A DNA stretch of 20,145 bases from CAVDHB01 sp963608705. Lineage in GTDB: Bacteria > Bacteroidota > Bacteroidia > Bacteroidales > Bacteroidaceae. Positions 7,313-15,065 of the stretch are shown here, piece after piece. Location: assembly GCA_963608705.1 (NCBI GenBank), contig CAVDHB010000057.1:1-20145 (forward strand), written 5' to 3'. Position 1 is the stretch's first letter; each line of letters begins with the position of its first letter. Below the pieces are notes generated by a model. That model made no database searches. It saw nothing but the letters and a program-made list of their open reading frames with translations, and was not told where the DNA came from. Position numbers and translations under genes: made by a program.

Positions 7313-9655
7313 ATGAAAAAGAAGATTGTACGTATTCTGTGGACTTGTTTAGGCTGTTTCGTGCTGCTTTGTATAGTGGCCTTTACGGCTATCGCGCAAG
7401 GATGGATTGGGTATATGCCGCCAGTGGATGAGTTGGAAAACCCCGTGAGCAAATACGCCTCGCAGGTGTTGAGCAGTGACGGACAATTGCTCGGCACGTA
7501 TTCTTATAAGGACAACCGTATCTTCACCGCATACAATCAGCTGTCTCCCGCGCTTGTGCAAGCGTTGGTGGCCACGGAGGATGTGCGTTTCTTCGACCAC
7601 AGCGGCATCGACATCCGTTCGTTAGGCCGTGCGGTTTTGAAGAGAGGGCTTTTGGGTGAAAGCAATGCCGGTGGAGGTTCCACGATTACGCAGCAATTAG
7701 CCAAGCAGCTTTACTCCGAACAGGCTGACAACACCACTCAGCGTCTTTTCCAAAAGCCGATAGAGTGGGTCATCGCTGTCAAGCTGGAACGTGGATATAC
7801 CAAAGAGGAGATTCTCACGATGTATCTCAATTACTTTGACTTCCTCAACGGGGCGGTGGGCATCAAGACAGCCAGCCGTACCTATTTCGGGAAAGAGCCC
7901 AAGCAATTGACTGTTCCCGAGGCGGCCATGTTGATTGGCATGTGCAAGAACCCGTCCTATTTTAATCCTGTGCATCATGAGGAACGTTGTATCGGAAGGC
8001 GCAACGTGGTGTTGGACCAGATGCGCAAGGCGGGGTATCTGACCGACGAGGAATGTGCGGAATACCAGGCGCAGCCTTTGAAGTTGAATTTCCACCGTAC
8101 AGACCATAAAGACGGCATCGCCACTTATTTCAGAGAGTACTTGCGCAAAATCATGATGGCGAAACGCCCAGTGAAGAGCGATTATGCTTCTTGGCAGGAA
8201 CAGCAGTACTATGCCGACAGTCTGGCTTGGGCGCAAGACCCCTTGTATGGCTGGTGTAACAAGAATTACAAGAAAGACGGTTCTTCCTACAACATCTACA
8301 ACGACGGATTGAAAATCTATACCACGATAGACAGCCGGATGCAGCGTTATGCCGAAGAGGCGGTTTACAAACACGTGGCGGGTTTCCTCCAGCCGCATTT
8401 CTATGCGGAGAAGAAGAACAAGCCGACAGCTCCTTTCTCCTCTCAATTGACCACGGCACAGACAAAGGCCATACTGGACAAGTCCATGCGTCTTTCCGAA
8501 CGCTATCGTGTGATGAAAGCGGCGGGCGCTTCGGAAGAGGAAATCCGCAAGGCTTTCCACACACCGCAGCCGATGACCGTGTTCACATATCACGGCATGA
8601 AGGATACGGAGATGACCCCGATGGATTCCATCATTTATTACAAGTATTTCTTGCGGGCCGGCTTCATGTCCATGGACCCGCAGACGGGTTTCGTGAAAGC
8701 GTATGTGGGAGGAATGGACTATACCTATTTCCAATATGACATGGTGTCGTTGGGGCGTAGGCAGGTCGGCTCCACCATCAAGCCTTTCCTGTATGCGTTG
8801 GCGATGGAGAACGGATTCTCCCCTTGCGATGTGGCGCCCAATGTCCAGCGTACATACCGGGTGGCCGGACAACCGTGGACACCACGCAACGCCAATCATT
8901 CCCGCTATGGGGCGATGGTCACGCTTAAATGGGGCTTGTCGCAGTCGAACAACTGGATTTCGGCATGGTTGATGAGCCAGCTTTCCCCGGAAGCCTTGAA
9001 GAAGTTGATTCTGGAATTCGGTATCCGCAACAACAAGATAGTTCCTTCGATGGCGTTATGTCTGGGACCTTGCGATTTGACGGTCTCCGAGCTTGTCAGT
9101 GCCTACACGGCTTTTGCCAACCATGGCATTCGCATGGCTCCCATTTTCGTGACCAAGATAGTGGACAATGAGGGAAACGTGGTGGCGAACTTCCAGCCTC
9201 AGATGAACGAGGTTATCAGCGAGGAAAGCGCCTTGAAGATGCTGGATATGCTGAAAGGAGTGGTGGATGGCGGAACCGCGGCCAGACTTCGTTATATGTA
9301 CAAGTTCACAGGTGAGCTGGCGGCCAAGACTGGTACGACGAACAACAACTCGGACGGTTGGTTTATCGGAATCTCTCCGTCGTTGGTGAGCGGATGCTGG
9401 GTGGGCGGTGAAGACCGGGACATCCATTTCGATAACATGACCTACGGTCAGGGTGCCGCTATGGCGTTGCCAGTCTGGGCTTTATACATGAAGAAAGTCT
9501 ATGCGGACAAGCGGCTTGGATACTCCCAAAATGAGAAGTTCGAGTTCCCGAAAGACTATGACCCGTGTAACAGTGGAAAGAAACACACCCCTAAACCCGT
9601 GAAAAAGGAAGGGACGAAAGAAGAGGAAAGTGGCATTGACGCATTGATACAATGA
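7313..9655 (+). CDS. Bifunctional penicillin-binding protein 1 (class A: glycosyltransferase GT51 plus transpeptidase)
   Basis: This 780-aa inner-membrane enzyme polymerises lipid II into glycan strands and cross-links the peptides in the periplasm. There is a membrane anchor at about 7-29. The GT51 domain (about 50-240) has the catalytic glutamate in ATEDVRFFDHSG (E89) and GGSTITQQLAKQL (121-133). The transpeptidase domain holds the serine nucleophile in GSTIKPF (S487, K490), an SQSNN segment as the SxN motif, and KTGTT (K672). A Lys/Pro/Glu-rich tail (about 755-780) ends the protein. The ATG at 7313 gives a normal N-terminus. It follows the mltG-protease operon but has its own -7 box and is separated by a terminator. 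The name mrcA or pbpF is not assigned because Bacteroidales PBP1 paralogues are hard to tell apart. It should bind beta-lactams. Confidence 0.95.
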   Translation: MKKKIVRILWTCLGCFVLLCIVAFTAIAQGWIGYMPPVDELENPVSKYASQVLSSDGQLLGTYSYKDNRIFTAYNQLSPALVQALVATEDVRFFDHSGIDIRSLGRAVLKRGLLGESNAGGGSTITQQLAKQLYSEQADNTTQRLFQKPIEWVIAVKLERGYTKEEILTMYLNYFDFLNGAVGIKTASRTYFGKEPKQLTVPEAAMLIGMCKNPSYFNPVHHEERCIGRRNVVLDQMRKAGYLTDEECAEYQAQPLKLNFHRTDHKDGIATYFREYLRKIMMAKRPVKSDYASWQEQQYYADSLAWAQDPLYGWCNKNYKKDGSSYNIYNDGLKIYTTIDSRMQRYAEEAVYKHVAGFLQPHFYAEKKNKPTAPFSSQLTTAQTKAILDKSMRLSERYRVMKAAGASEEEIRKAFHTPQPMTVFTYHGMKDTEMTPMDSIIYYKYFLRAGFMSMDPQTGFVKAYVGGMDYTYFQYDMVSLGRRQVGSTIKPFLYALAMENGFSPCDVAPNVQRTYRVAGQPWTPRNANHSRYGAMVTLKWGLSQSNNWISAWLMSQLSPEALKKLILEFGIRNNKIVPSMALCLGPCDLTVSELVSAYTAFANHGIRMAPIFVTKIVDNEGNVVANFQPQMNEVISEESALKMLDMLKGVVDGGTAARLRYMYKFTGELAAKTGTTNNNSDGWFIGISPSLVSGCWVGGEDRDIHFDNMTYGQGAAMALPVWALYMKKVYADKRLGYSQNEKFEFPKDYDPCNSGKKHTPKPVKKEGTKEEESGIDALIQ

Positions 9656-9716
9656 GAGATGCCGTCTGCGGGCTTGTGCTTTTCGCACAGAAAATGCAGA
9701 AAAAAGTCTGCGAATA

Positions 9717-9748
9717 TTTGGAGAATACAAACATATTTCATACATTTG
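9717..9748 (+). promoter_or_regulatory. Promoter of the candidate small RNA
   Basis: TTTG (9717-9720), exactly 20 nt and TACATTTG (9741-9748) match both halves of the Bacteroidetes promoter. A start near 9754 is expected. There is no gene in the next 780 bases, so the promoter points to a non-coding transcript. Confidence 0.6.
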
Positions 9749-9754
9749 CAATAT

Positions 9755-10015
9755 CAAACAAGGTGGAAGGGTTCACCGAAAGAAAAGAAGAAAAGAGCCG
9801 TGCCGGTAGGACTGGGAAACTCATCAATTGATACTGAAATACCGAGTACGTATCTCGCTCCAATGGCGTGCCGCCCCTCGCGAGAGGTAAACTATGTCAG
9901 CGGATTACAAAGGACGGGAACCCTCAAATCATATATTCTCGGAGTTTCATCGCACTACTCCGGCACGGCTTTCCCATACAGACAGGCGTTCATACACAGA
10001 ACGCCTGTGTTTTTA
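9755..10015 (+). ncRNA. Candidate structured small RNA (about 260 nt)
   Basis: The stretch has a good promoter before it, a terminator after it and no convincing coding frame. AGCCGTGCCGG (9796-9806) pairs perfectly with CCGGCACGGCT (9960-9970), closing a domain of about 175 nt. Inside, GAAACTC (9816-9822) pairs with GAGTTTC (9942-9948) as a second long-range stem. Further in are CGAG/CTCG (9843-9846 with 9854-9857), and CCGC/GCGG (9871-9874 with 9900-9903) enclosing CCTC-GCGA-GAGG (9876-9887), a GNRA tetraloop hairpin. The closed rod with an internal loop between the two long-range stems recalls 6S RNA in size and shape, but I do not recognise the sequence and the interior is more branched. 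It lacks the conserved blocks of RNase P RNA, tmRNA and small SRP RNA. The exact ends are inferred from the promoter and terminator. Confidence 0.55.
9983..10015 (+). terminator. Intrinsic terminator of the candidate small RNA
   Basis: CAGGCGTTC (9983-9991) pairs with GAACGCCTG (9999-10007) around a 7-nt loop, with one more A-T pair outside, followed by TGTTTTTATG. It is 328 nt beyond the PBP1 stop, so it could also end PBP1 read-through. Confidence 0.7.
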
Positions 10016-10046
10016 TGTTTCCTCAGGGTTCACACCTCCGTCAGTA

Positions 10047-10068
10047 GAGACGCGATTCATCGCGTCTC
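10047..10068. repeat. GAGACGCGAT palindrome, copy 1
   Basis: GAGACGCGAT, a TC loop, then ATCGCGTCTC: a perfect 10-bp hairpin preceded by GTA. Degenerate partial copies follow at 10081-10090 (ATCGCGTCTC) and about 10127-10135. The same palindrome recurs at 10354-10375, 19587-19608 and 19657-19678, so it is a dispersed REP-like sequence. Confidence 0.8.
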
Positions 10069-10160
10069 AATCAGATTTTCATCGCGTCTCCATCAGCGAT
10101 TCTCTGTATCTCGATTTGCGATTCTCCGCGTCTCCATTTTCCACTTCTATAAAAGTTATT

Positions 10161-10245
10161 TCTCACTTGTATAGAAATGACGGCTCACTTGTACCGTAAT
10201 AAACGCCCATTACGGTAGAAGTGAGCGGCCATTACGGTACAAGTT
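10161..10245. repeat. Cluster of CTCACTTGTACCGTAAT repeats in opposed orientation
   Basis: GCTCACTTGTACCGTAAT (10183-10200) faces ATTACGGTAGAAGTGAGC (10209-10226): an 18-bp inverted repeat with one mismatch and an 8-nt loop. A second inverted copy (ATTACGGTACAAGT, 10231-10244) and a decayed forward copy (CTCACTTGTA, 10162-10171) flank it. The cluster sits between the two GAGACGCGAT palindromes. Nothing in it looks coding. Confidence 0.7.
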
Positions 10246-10353
10246 GCAACTTACTGATTATGAAGTAGTTACAAAGGCTTATGAAAGTCGCTTTGAGCCT
10301 TGTTATAAATGGCTGATTTACAGCGTATTAATTAAAATCCTCTTGTTGGTTGG

Positions 10354-10375
10354 GAGACGCGATGAATTGCGTCTC
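10354..10375. repeat. GAGACGCGAT palindrome, copy 2 (inverted relative to copy 1)
   Basis: GAGACGCGAT, a GA loop, then ATTGCGTCTC. This is the reverse complement of copy 1 with a single change (C to T), so the two copies 286 bp apart form an inverted pair, as in the element at 19529-19721. The rest of 10245-10541 contains a small imperfect hairpin (10271-10303) and the ileS promoter, and no gene I can support. Confidence 0.8.
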
Positions 10376-10485
10376 TACGTTTTACGGAGGGAGGGTGGTT
10401 CAATAAAGATTGTATCCTTTTGATTTGAAATGGCGGATGAACCTTTTTTATGCTTCTTTGTGTCTCTACTTTTCCAAAGATTTCG

Positions 10486-10493
10486 TAAATTTG
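10486..10493 (+). promoter_or_regulatory. -7 box of the ileS operon
   Basis: TAAATTTG matches TAnnTTTG, 48 nt before the ileS ATG. The nearest upstream TTTG (10457-10460) is 25 nt away, longer than the usual 19-21, so the -33 part is doubtful. Confidence 0.45.
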
Positions 10494-10541
10494 CAGCCAA
10501 TTAGACTGAGAATAACGAAAAGAAAATAGAAAAGCGAGAAA

Positions 10542-13500
10542 ATGGCAAAGAAATTCATTGAACGCAAGGGATTGGATCTTCCCAAAGTGACCGAAGAAGT
10601 CCTGAAAGAATGGGACGAGAATGATATTTTCCATAAAAGTATCACTGAACGTGAGGGCTGTCCGTCCTTTATTTTCTTTGAGGGACCACCGTCAGCTAAC
10701 GGACATCCCGGCATCCATCACGTGTTGGCCCGGAGCATAAAAGACCTCTTTTGCCGCTACCGTACCATGAAGGGATACCAGGTGAAGCGCAAGGCTGGAT
10801 GGGACACCCACGGCCTGCCGGTGGAACTCGGTGTGGAGAAATTGCTCGGCATCACGAAAGAGGATATCGGCAAGACCATTTCCGTGGAGAAATACAACGA
10901 GACGTGCCGCAAGGATGTGATGAAATTCACCGCCGAATGGACGGAACTGTCTCGCAAGATGGGATACTGGGTGGACTTGGAACATCCGTACATTACCTAT
11001 GAGAACAGTTATATCGAGACGCTTTGGTGGCTCTTGAAACAACTGTACGACAAGCATCTATTATATAAAGGATATACAATTCAGCCGTATTCTCCCGCTG
11101 CGGGAACGGGCTTGAGCTCCCATGAGCTGAATCAGCCGGGCTGTTATCGCGACGTGAAAGACACCACGCTCACGGCACAGTTCAAGATGAAGAAACCCAA
11201 ACCGGAGATGACGGAATGGGGTACACCGTATTTCGTGGCTTGGACCACAACTCCTTGGACTCTTCCTTCCAACACGGCGCTCTGTGTGGGGCCGAAGATT
11301 GACTACGTGCTTGTACAGACTTACAATATGTACACCGGCGAAAAGGTGTCAGTCGTGATGGCCAAGGATTTGGTCTCTTCCTATCTTAATCCCAAAGGGG
11401 CGGAACTCCCGATGGAAGACTATAAGAAGGGGGACAAGGTGATACCTTACCGCATCGTGGCTTCTTACAAGGGAAGCGACCTCGTGGGAATGGAATATGA
11501 GCAGCTCATGCCTTACGTGAATCCAGGTGAGGGAGCGTTCCGTGTCATCGCTGGTGACTATGTGTCTACTGAAGACGGTACGGGCATTGTGCATATTGCG
11601 CCTACATTCGGTGCGGATGACGCCCGTGTGGCCAAGGCGGCTGGCATTCCTCCCTTGCAGCTCATCGACAAGAAAGGCGAACACAGACCGATGGTAGACT
11701 TGCAAGGTAAGTTCTACTTGCTGGACGAGCTGGATGCCGACTTCGTGAAGAACTACGTCAATGTGCCAGAATACAAGAAATACGAGGGACGTTTTGTGAA
11801 GAACGCTTATGACCCCAATTTGACGGACAAGGACGAGACGCTTGACATCTCCATTGCCATGGAGCTGAAAGCTACGAATCGTGCCTTCAAGATTGAGAAG
11901 AAAGTGCACAACTACCCCCATTGCTGGCGTACTGACAAACCGATTCTCTATTATCCGTTGGACAGCTGGTTTATCAAAGACACCGCTTGCAAGGAACGCA
12001 TGGTGGAGTTGAACAAGACGATAAACTGGAAACCTGCTTCCACGGGTACAGGCCGTTTCGGAAAATGGTTGGAGAACTTGAACGACTGGAATTTGAGCCG
12101 TAGCCGTTTCTGGGGAACACCGCTGCCTATCTGGCGCTCAGAGGACAGAGAGGAAATCTGCATCGGAAGCATCGAGGAACTCTACAACGAGATAGAGAAA
12201 TCCGTGAAGGCCGGATTCATGAAATCGAATCCGCTGAAAGACAAAGGCTTTGTGCCGGGTGATTACTCTAAGGAAAACTATCACAAGATAGACCTCCACC
12301 GTCCGTATATTGATTACATCGTGTTGGTTTCTCCCACGAGTAAACCCATGAAACGAGAGTCCGACTTGATTGATGTGTGGTTTGACAGTGGCTCCATGCC
12401 TTATGCCCAGCTGCACTATCCGTTTGAGAATAAAGAGCTGATTGACAATCAGCAGAACTTCCCCGCTAATTTTATCGCTGAGGGAGTGGATCAGACACGT
12501 GGCTGGTTCTTCACCTTGCATGCCATCGCCACGATGGTGTTCGACAGTGTGGCTTATAAGGCGGTGGTGAGCAACGGACTGGTCTTGGATGCGAAAGGAA
12601 ACAAGATGTCCAAACGCCTGGGCAATGCGGTGAATCCGTTCACCGAGTTGGATAAGTTCGGTTCCGACGCAGTGCGTTGGTACATGATTACCAATTCCTC
12701 GCCTTGGGACAACTTGAAGTTCGACGAGACTGGAGTGGGGGACGTGAGCCGTAAACTCTTCGGCACACTCTCCAATACATACTCATTCTTCACGATGTAC
12801 GCCAATGTGGACGGCTTTGACTATTCACAGCCTGATGTGCCGGTGGAGAAACGCCCGGAAATTGACCGTTGGATTCTTTCCGAGCTGAATACATTGATAA
12901 AGAATGTGGATGCGGATTACAACGACTATGAACCCACTCGGGCCGGTCGTCGTATCCAGACGTTTGTGAACGACAACCTTTCCAACTGGTATGTGCGTTT
13001 GAACCGTAAGCGTTTCTGGGGCAATGCCATGAGCGAGGATAAGCTTAGTGCTTATCAGACCTTGTATGTATGCTTGGAGACGGTGGCCAAGTTGATGGCG
13101 CCTATCGCTCCGTTCTATGCCGACAGGCTCTTCCTTGACTTGATGGCCGTTACAGAACGTGAGAAGGTGGACAGCGTACACTTGTCCAAGTTCCCGGTAT
13201 GTGATGAAAAGCTGATTGACAAGGAACTCGAGGCACGTATGGAGATAGCGCAACAAATCACTTCCATGGTCTTGGCGCTGCGTCGCAAAGTGAACATCAA
13301 GGTACGTCAGCCGCTACAGTGCATCATGATTCCTGTGACCGACGCTTCCCTGAAAGCCAGAATCGAAGAAGTAGCCGGACTTATCCGCAATGAGGTGAAT
13401 GTGAAAGAGTTGAAGTTCGTGGGTGAGGAGAACGGCGTACTGGAGAAGAAGGTGAAGTGTAATTTCCGTGTGATGGGCAAGAAGTTTGGCAAGTTGATGA

Positions 13501-13964
13501 AAGCCATTGCGGCGGCTGTGTCGAAACTCTCCCAGTCAGAAATCATCGCCTTGGAGAAAGACGGAAAACTGCCTTTGTCCGTAGAAGGACAGTCCGTGGA
13601 AATAGAAAGTGCGGATGTGGACATCTACAGCGAGGATATTCCGGGATGGCTCGTCTCCAACGAAGGCACGCTTACCATCGCCTTGGAGGTGCAGCTCACG
13701 GACGATTTGAAGAAAGAAGGGTTGGCCAGGGAATTGGTCAACCGTTTGCAGAACCTGCGCAAGGACACGGGACTGGAAATCACCGACCGTATCATCGTCA
13801 CGTTGCAGAAGGACGAACGGCTCATGGCGGCGGTGGAAGCCCACAAGGACTATGTTTGTGGACAGGTGCTTGCCAATGACATCCGCTTTACTGACAACAT
13901 AGAAGATGGAGTGGAAATCGACTTGGACGAGTTCAAGGTGAAAGGACTCATCCAGAAAGCATGA
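10542..13964 (+). CDS. ileS: Isoleucyl-tRNA synthetase
   Basis: IleRS charges tRNA-Ile in the cytoplasm and hydrolyses mischarged valine. The 1140-aa protein is a class Ia synthetase. The HIGH box is GPPSANGHPGIHH (48-60). The editing domain carries WTTTPWTLPSN (234-244) and GTGIVHIAPTFGADD (about 346-360). WFDSGS is at 613-618 and KMSKR at 688-692. An anticodon-binding domain follows (about 770-920), then a C-terminal region of over 200 residues. The length and the absence of a C-terminal Cys4 zinc site resemble the eukaryote-like (type 2) IleRS; from family knowledge that type is often less sensitive to mupirocin, which I infer only. The ATG at 10542 gives the expected N-terminus. It leads an operon with the dksA-like gene, lspA, a DUF4296 lipoprotein and a small protein. 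A GGGAAG/CTTCCC hairpin without a T-run lies just after it. Confidence 0.98.
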   Translation: MAKKFIERKGLDLPKVTEEVLKEWDENDIFHKSITEREGCPSFIFFEGPPSANGHPGIHHVLARSIKDLFCRYRTMKGYQVKRKAGWDTHGLPVELGVEKLLGITKEDIGKTISVEKYNETCRKDVMKFTAEWTELSRKMGYWVDLEHPYITYENSYIETLWWLLKQLYDKHLLYKGYTIQPYSPAAGTGLSSHELNQPGCYRDVKDTTLTAQFKMKKPKPEMTEWGTPYFVAWTTTPWTLPSNTALCVGPKIDYVLVQTYNMYTGEKVSVVMAKDLVSSYLNPKGAELPMEDYKKGDKVIPYRIVASYKGSDLVGMEYEQLMPYVNPGEGAFRVIAGDYVSTEDGTGIVHIAPTFGADDARVAKAAGIPPLQLIDKKGEHRPMVDLQGKFYLLDELDADFVKNYVNVPEYKKYEGRFVKNAYDPNLTDKDETLDISIAMELKATNRAFKIEKKVHNYPHCWRTDKPILYYPLDSWFIKDTACKERMVELNKTINWKPASTGTGRFGKWLENLNDWNLSRSRFWGTPLPIWRSEDREEICIGSIEELYNEIEKSVKAGFMKSNPLKDKGFVPGDYSKENYHKIDLHRPYIDYIVLVSPTSKPMKRESDLIDVWFDSGSMPYAQLHYPFENKELIDNQQNFPANFIAEGVDQTRGWFFTLHAIATMVFDSVAYKAVVSNGLVLDAKGNKMSKRLGNAVNPFTELDKFGSDAVRWYMITNSSPWDNLKFDETGVGDVSRKLFGTLSNTYSFFTMYANVDGFDYSQPDVPVEKRPEIDRWILSELNTLIKNVDADYNDYEPTRAGRRIQTFVNDNLSNWYVRLNRKRFWGNAMSEDKLSAYQTLYVCLETVAKLMAPIAPFYADRLFLDLMAVTEREKVDSVHLSKFPVCDEKLIDKELEARMEIAQQITSMVLALRRKVNIKVRQPLQCIMIPVTDASLKARIEEVAGLIRNEVNVKELKFVGEENGVLEKKVKCNFRVMGKKFGKLMKAIAAAVSKLSQSEIIALEKDGKLPLSVEGQSVEIESADVDIYSEDIPGWLVSNEGTLTIALEVQLTDDLKKEGLARELVNRLQNLRKDTGLEITDRIIVTLQKDERLMAAVEAHKDYVCGQVLANDIRFTDNIEDGVEIDLDEFKVKGLIQKA

Positions 13965-13972
13965 TATGAAGG

Positions 13973-13999
13973 AAAGGGGAAGGCGTGAGTCTTCCCTTT
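13973..13999 (+). other. Intercistronic hairpin between ileS and the dksA-like gene
   Basis: AAAGGGGAAG (13973-13982) pairs with CTTCCCTTT (13991-13999) with one bulged G and an 8-nt loop. No T-run follows, so it is more likely to slow RNA decay or partly terminate than to end the operon. Confidence 0.45.
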
Positions 14000-14030
14000 C
14001 AAACATACAACAACACAAAACAGAAAGAAT

Positions 14031-14429
14031 ATGGCAGAGAAAACACGTTACACAGATGAGGAGCTTGCAGAGTTCAAGCAACTGATTATGGACAAGTTGA
14101 CCTTGGCTAAAAGAGACTATAACGAGATGGTGAAAACCATGATGAACGCCAACGGGAACGATGTCTCTGATACGTCACCCACTTATAAATCCCTCGAGGA
14201 TGGCTGTGCGGGACAGACAAAGGAGGAGCTGTCTGAATTGTGCGCCCGTCAAGAGAAGTTTATCCGCGGGTTGGAAGCTGCCTTGGTGCGCATCCATAAC
14301 AAGACCTACGGTGTGTGCCGGGTGACAGGAAAACTGATACCCAAAGAACGTTTACGGGCAGTGCCTCATGCCACTTTGAGTATAGAGGCGAAGGAAGCTC
14401 GTCCTAAAACACCCCGGAGGGGAAGATGA
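14031..14429 (+). CDS. TraR/DksA family protein with degenerate zinc finger
   Basis: The 132-aa protein fits the TraR/DksA family, which binds the RNA polymerase secondary channel and alters transcription start, often with ppGpp. The N-terminal half is helical and charged (TDEELAEFKQLIMDKLTLAK, 8-27), consistent with the family coiled coil. The C-terminal half aligns with the zinc-finger region (KTYGVCRVTGKLIPKERLRA, 91-110, then VPHATLSIEAK), but only one cysteine (C96) of the usual four is left, so a zinc site is unlikely. That zinc-free form is what I recall as usual in Bacteroidetes. It is 66 nt after ileS and 3 nt before lspA, so it is co-transcribed. Whether it acts as true DksA is not shown by sequence. 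Confidence 0.9.
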   Translation: MAEKTRYTDEELAEFKQLIMDKLTLAKRDYNEMVKTMMNANGNDVSDTSPTYKSLEDGCAGQTKEELSELCARQEKFIRGLEAALVRIHNKTYGVCRVTGKLIPKERLRAVPHATLSIEAKEARPKTPRRGR

Positions 14430-14432
14430 CCT

Positions 14433-15065
14433 ATGGATGAAGTAAAGAAAAGAAAGCTGCACATAGGGCTGACGGTGGGTATCGTCTTGATGGTATTGGT
14501 CATTGACCAGCTTATCAAGTATTATGTGAAAACCCACTTCATGCTGCACGAGGCGGTGAAGGTTACAGACTGGTTTTATCTGTTGTTTACTGAAAACGAC
14601 GGTATGGCGTTTGGCTGGGAATTGTTCAACAAGCTGTTCCTCACCTCTTTCCGTATCATCGCCGTGGGATTCATCGTGTATTATTTCGTGAAGCTGCTCT
14701 GTCGTAAGGTGCAGGTCAAGACGGGCTACATAGTGTGTCTTTCTTTGATACTGGCCGGTGCGGCGGGTAATATCTTCGACTGTGTGTTCTATGGAATGGT
14801 CTTTTCCGAGAGCCTCCCTTGGCAAGTGGCTACCACAGTGCCTTTTGGAGAAGGCTATTCTGGCTTTTTCACGGGCAAGGTCGTAGATATGTTCTACTTC
14901 CCGCTGGTGTCGTGGGATTGGCCGCAATGGATGCCTTTGGTAGGCGGAGGACATTTCGTGTTCTTCAGTCCTATTTTCAATTTTGCCGATGCCTCTATCA
15001 GTTGCGGCATTATCGCCATCCTCCTTTTCTATCGTAAATACTTGTCTTCCAGTCATCATGAATAA
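14433..15065 (+). CDS. lspA: Lipoprotein signal peptidase (signal peptidase II)
   Basis: LspA cleaves the signal peptide of diacylglyceryl-modified prolipoproteins in the inner membrane and is the target of globomycin. The 210-aa protein has four hydrophobic segments (about 11-31, 71-90, 98-115 and 189-202). The two catalytic aspartates lie in AGNIFDCVFYG (D116) and FNFADASIS (D186). VIDQLIKYYV and TENDGMAFG are also family motifs. It is longer than E. coli LspA (164 aa) because of an insertion between the aspartates (about 121-176), typical of the Bacteroidetes form. The start is 3 nt after the dksA-like stop; the end overlaps the next gene by 8 nt, which implies translational coupling with a lipoprotein that is itself a likely substrate. 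Confidence 0.96.
   Translation: MDEVKKRKLHIGLTVGIVLMVLVIDQLIKYYVKTHFMLHEAVKVTDWFYLLFTENDGMAFGWELFNKLFLTSFRIIAVGFIVYYFVKLLCRKVQVKTGYIVCLSLILAGAAGNIFDCVFYGMVFSESLPWQVATTVPFGEGYSGFFTGKVVDMFYFPLVSWDWPQWMPLVGGGHFVFFSPIFNFADASISCGIIAILLFYRKYLSSSHHE

Noticed and set aside
9796..9970. Cobalamin riboswitch, RNase P RNA, tmRNA or SRP RNA
   Set aside because: I looked for their conserved blocks by eye and did not find them. There is also no gene directly downstream for a riboswitch to control.
9659..10199. Plus-strand frames of about 100-170 codons after PBP1
   Set aside because: They cross the candidate RNA stems, its terminator and palindromic repeats, and the peptides are repeat-derived (Ser/Phe/Arg-rich). 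They have no family features.
13046..13879. Open frames on both strands inside ileS
   Set aside because: These are shadow frames of a clear synthetase gene with no independent support.
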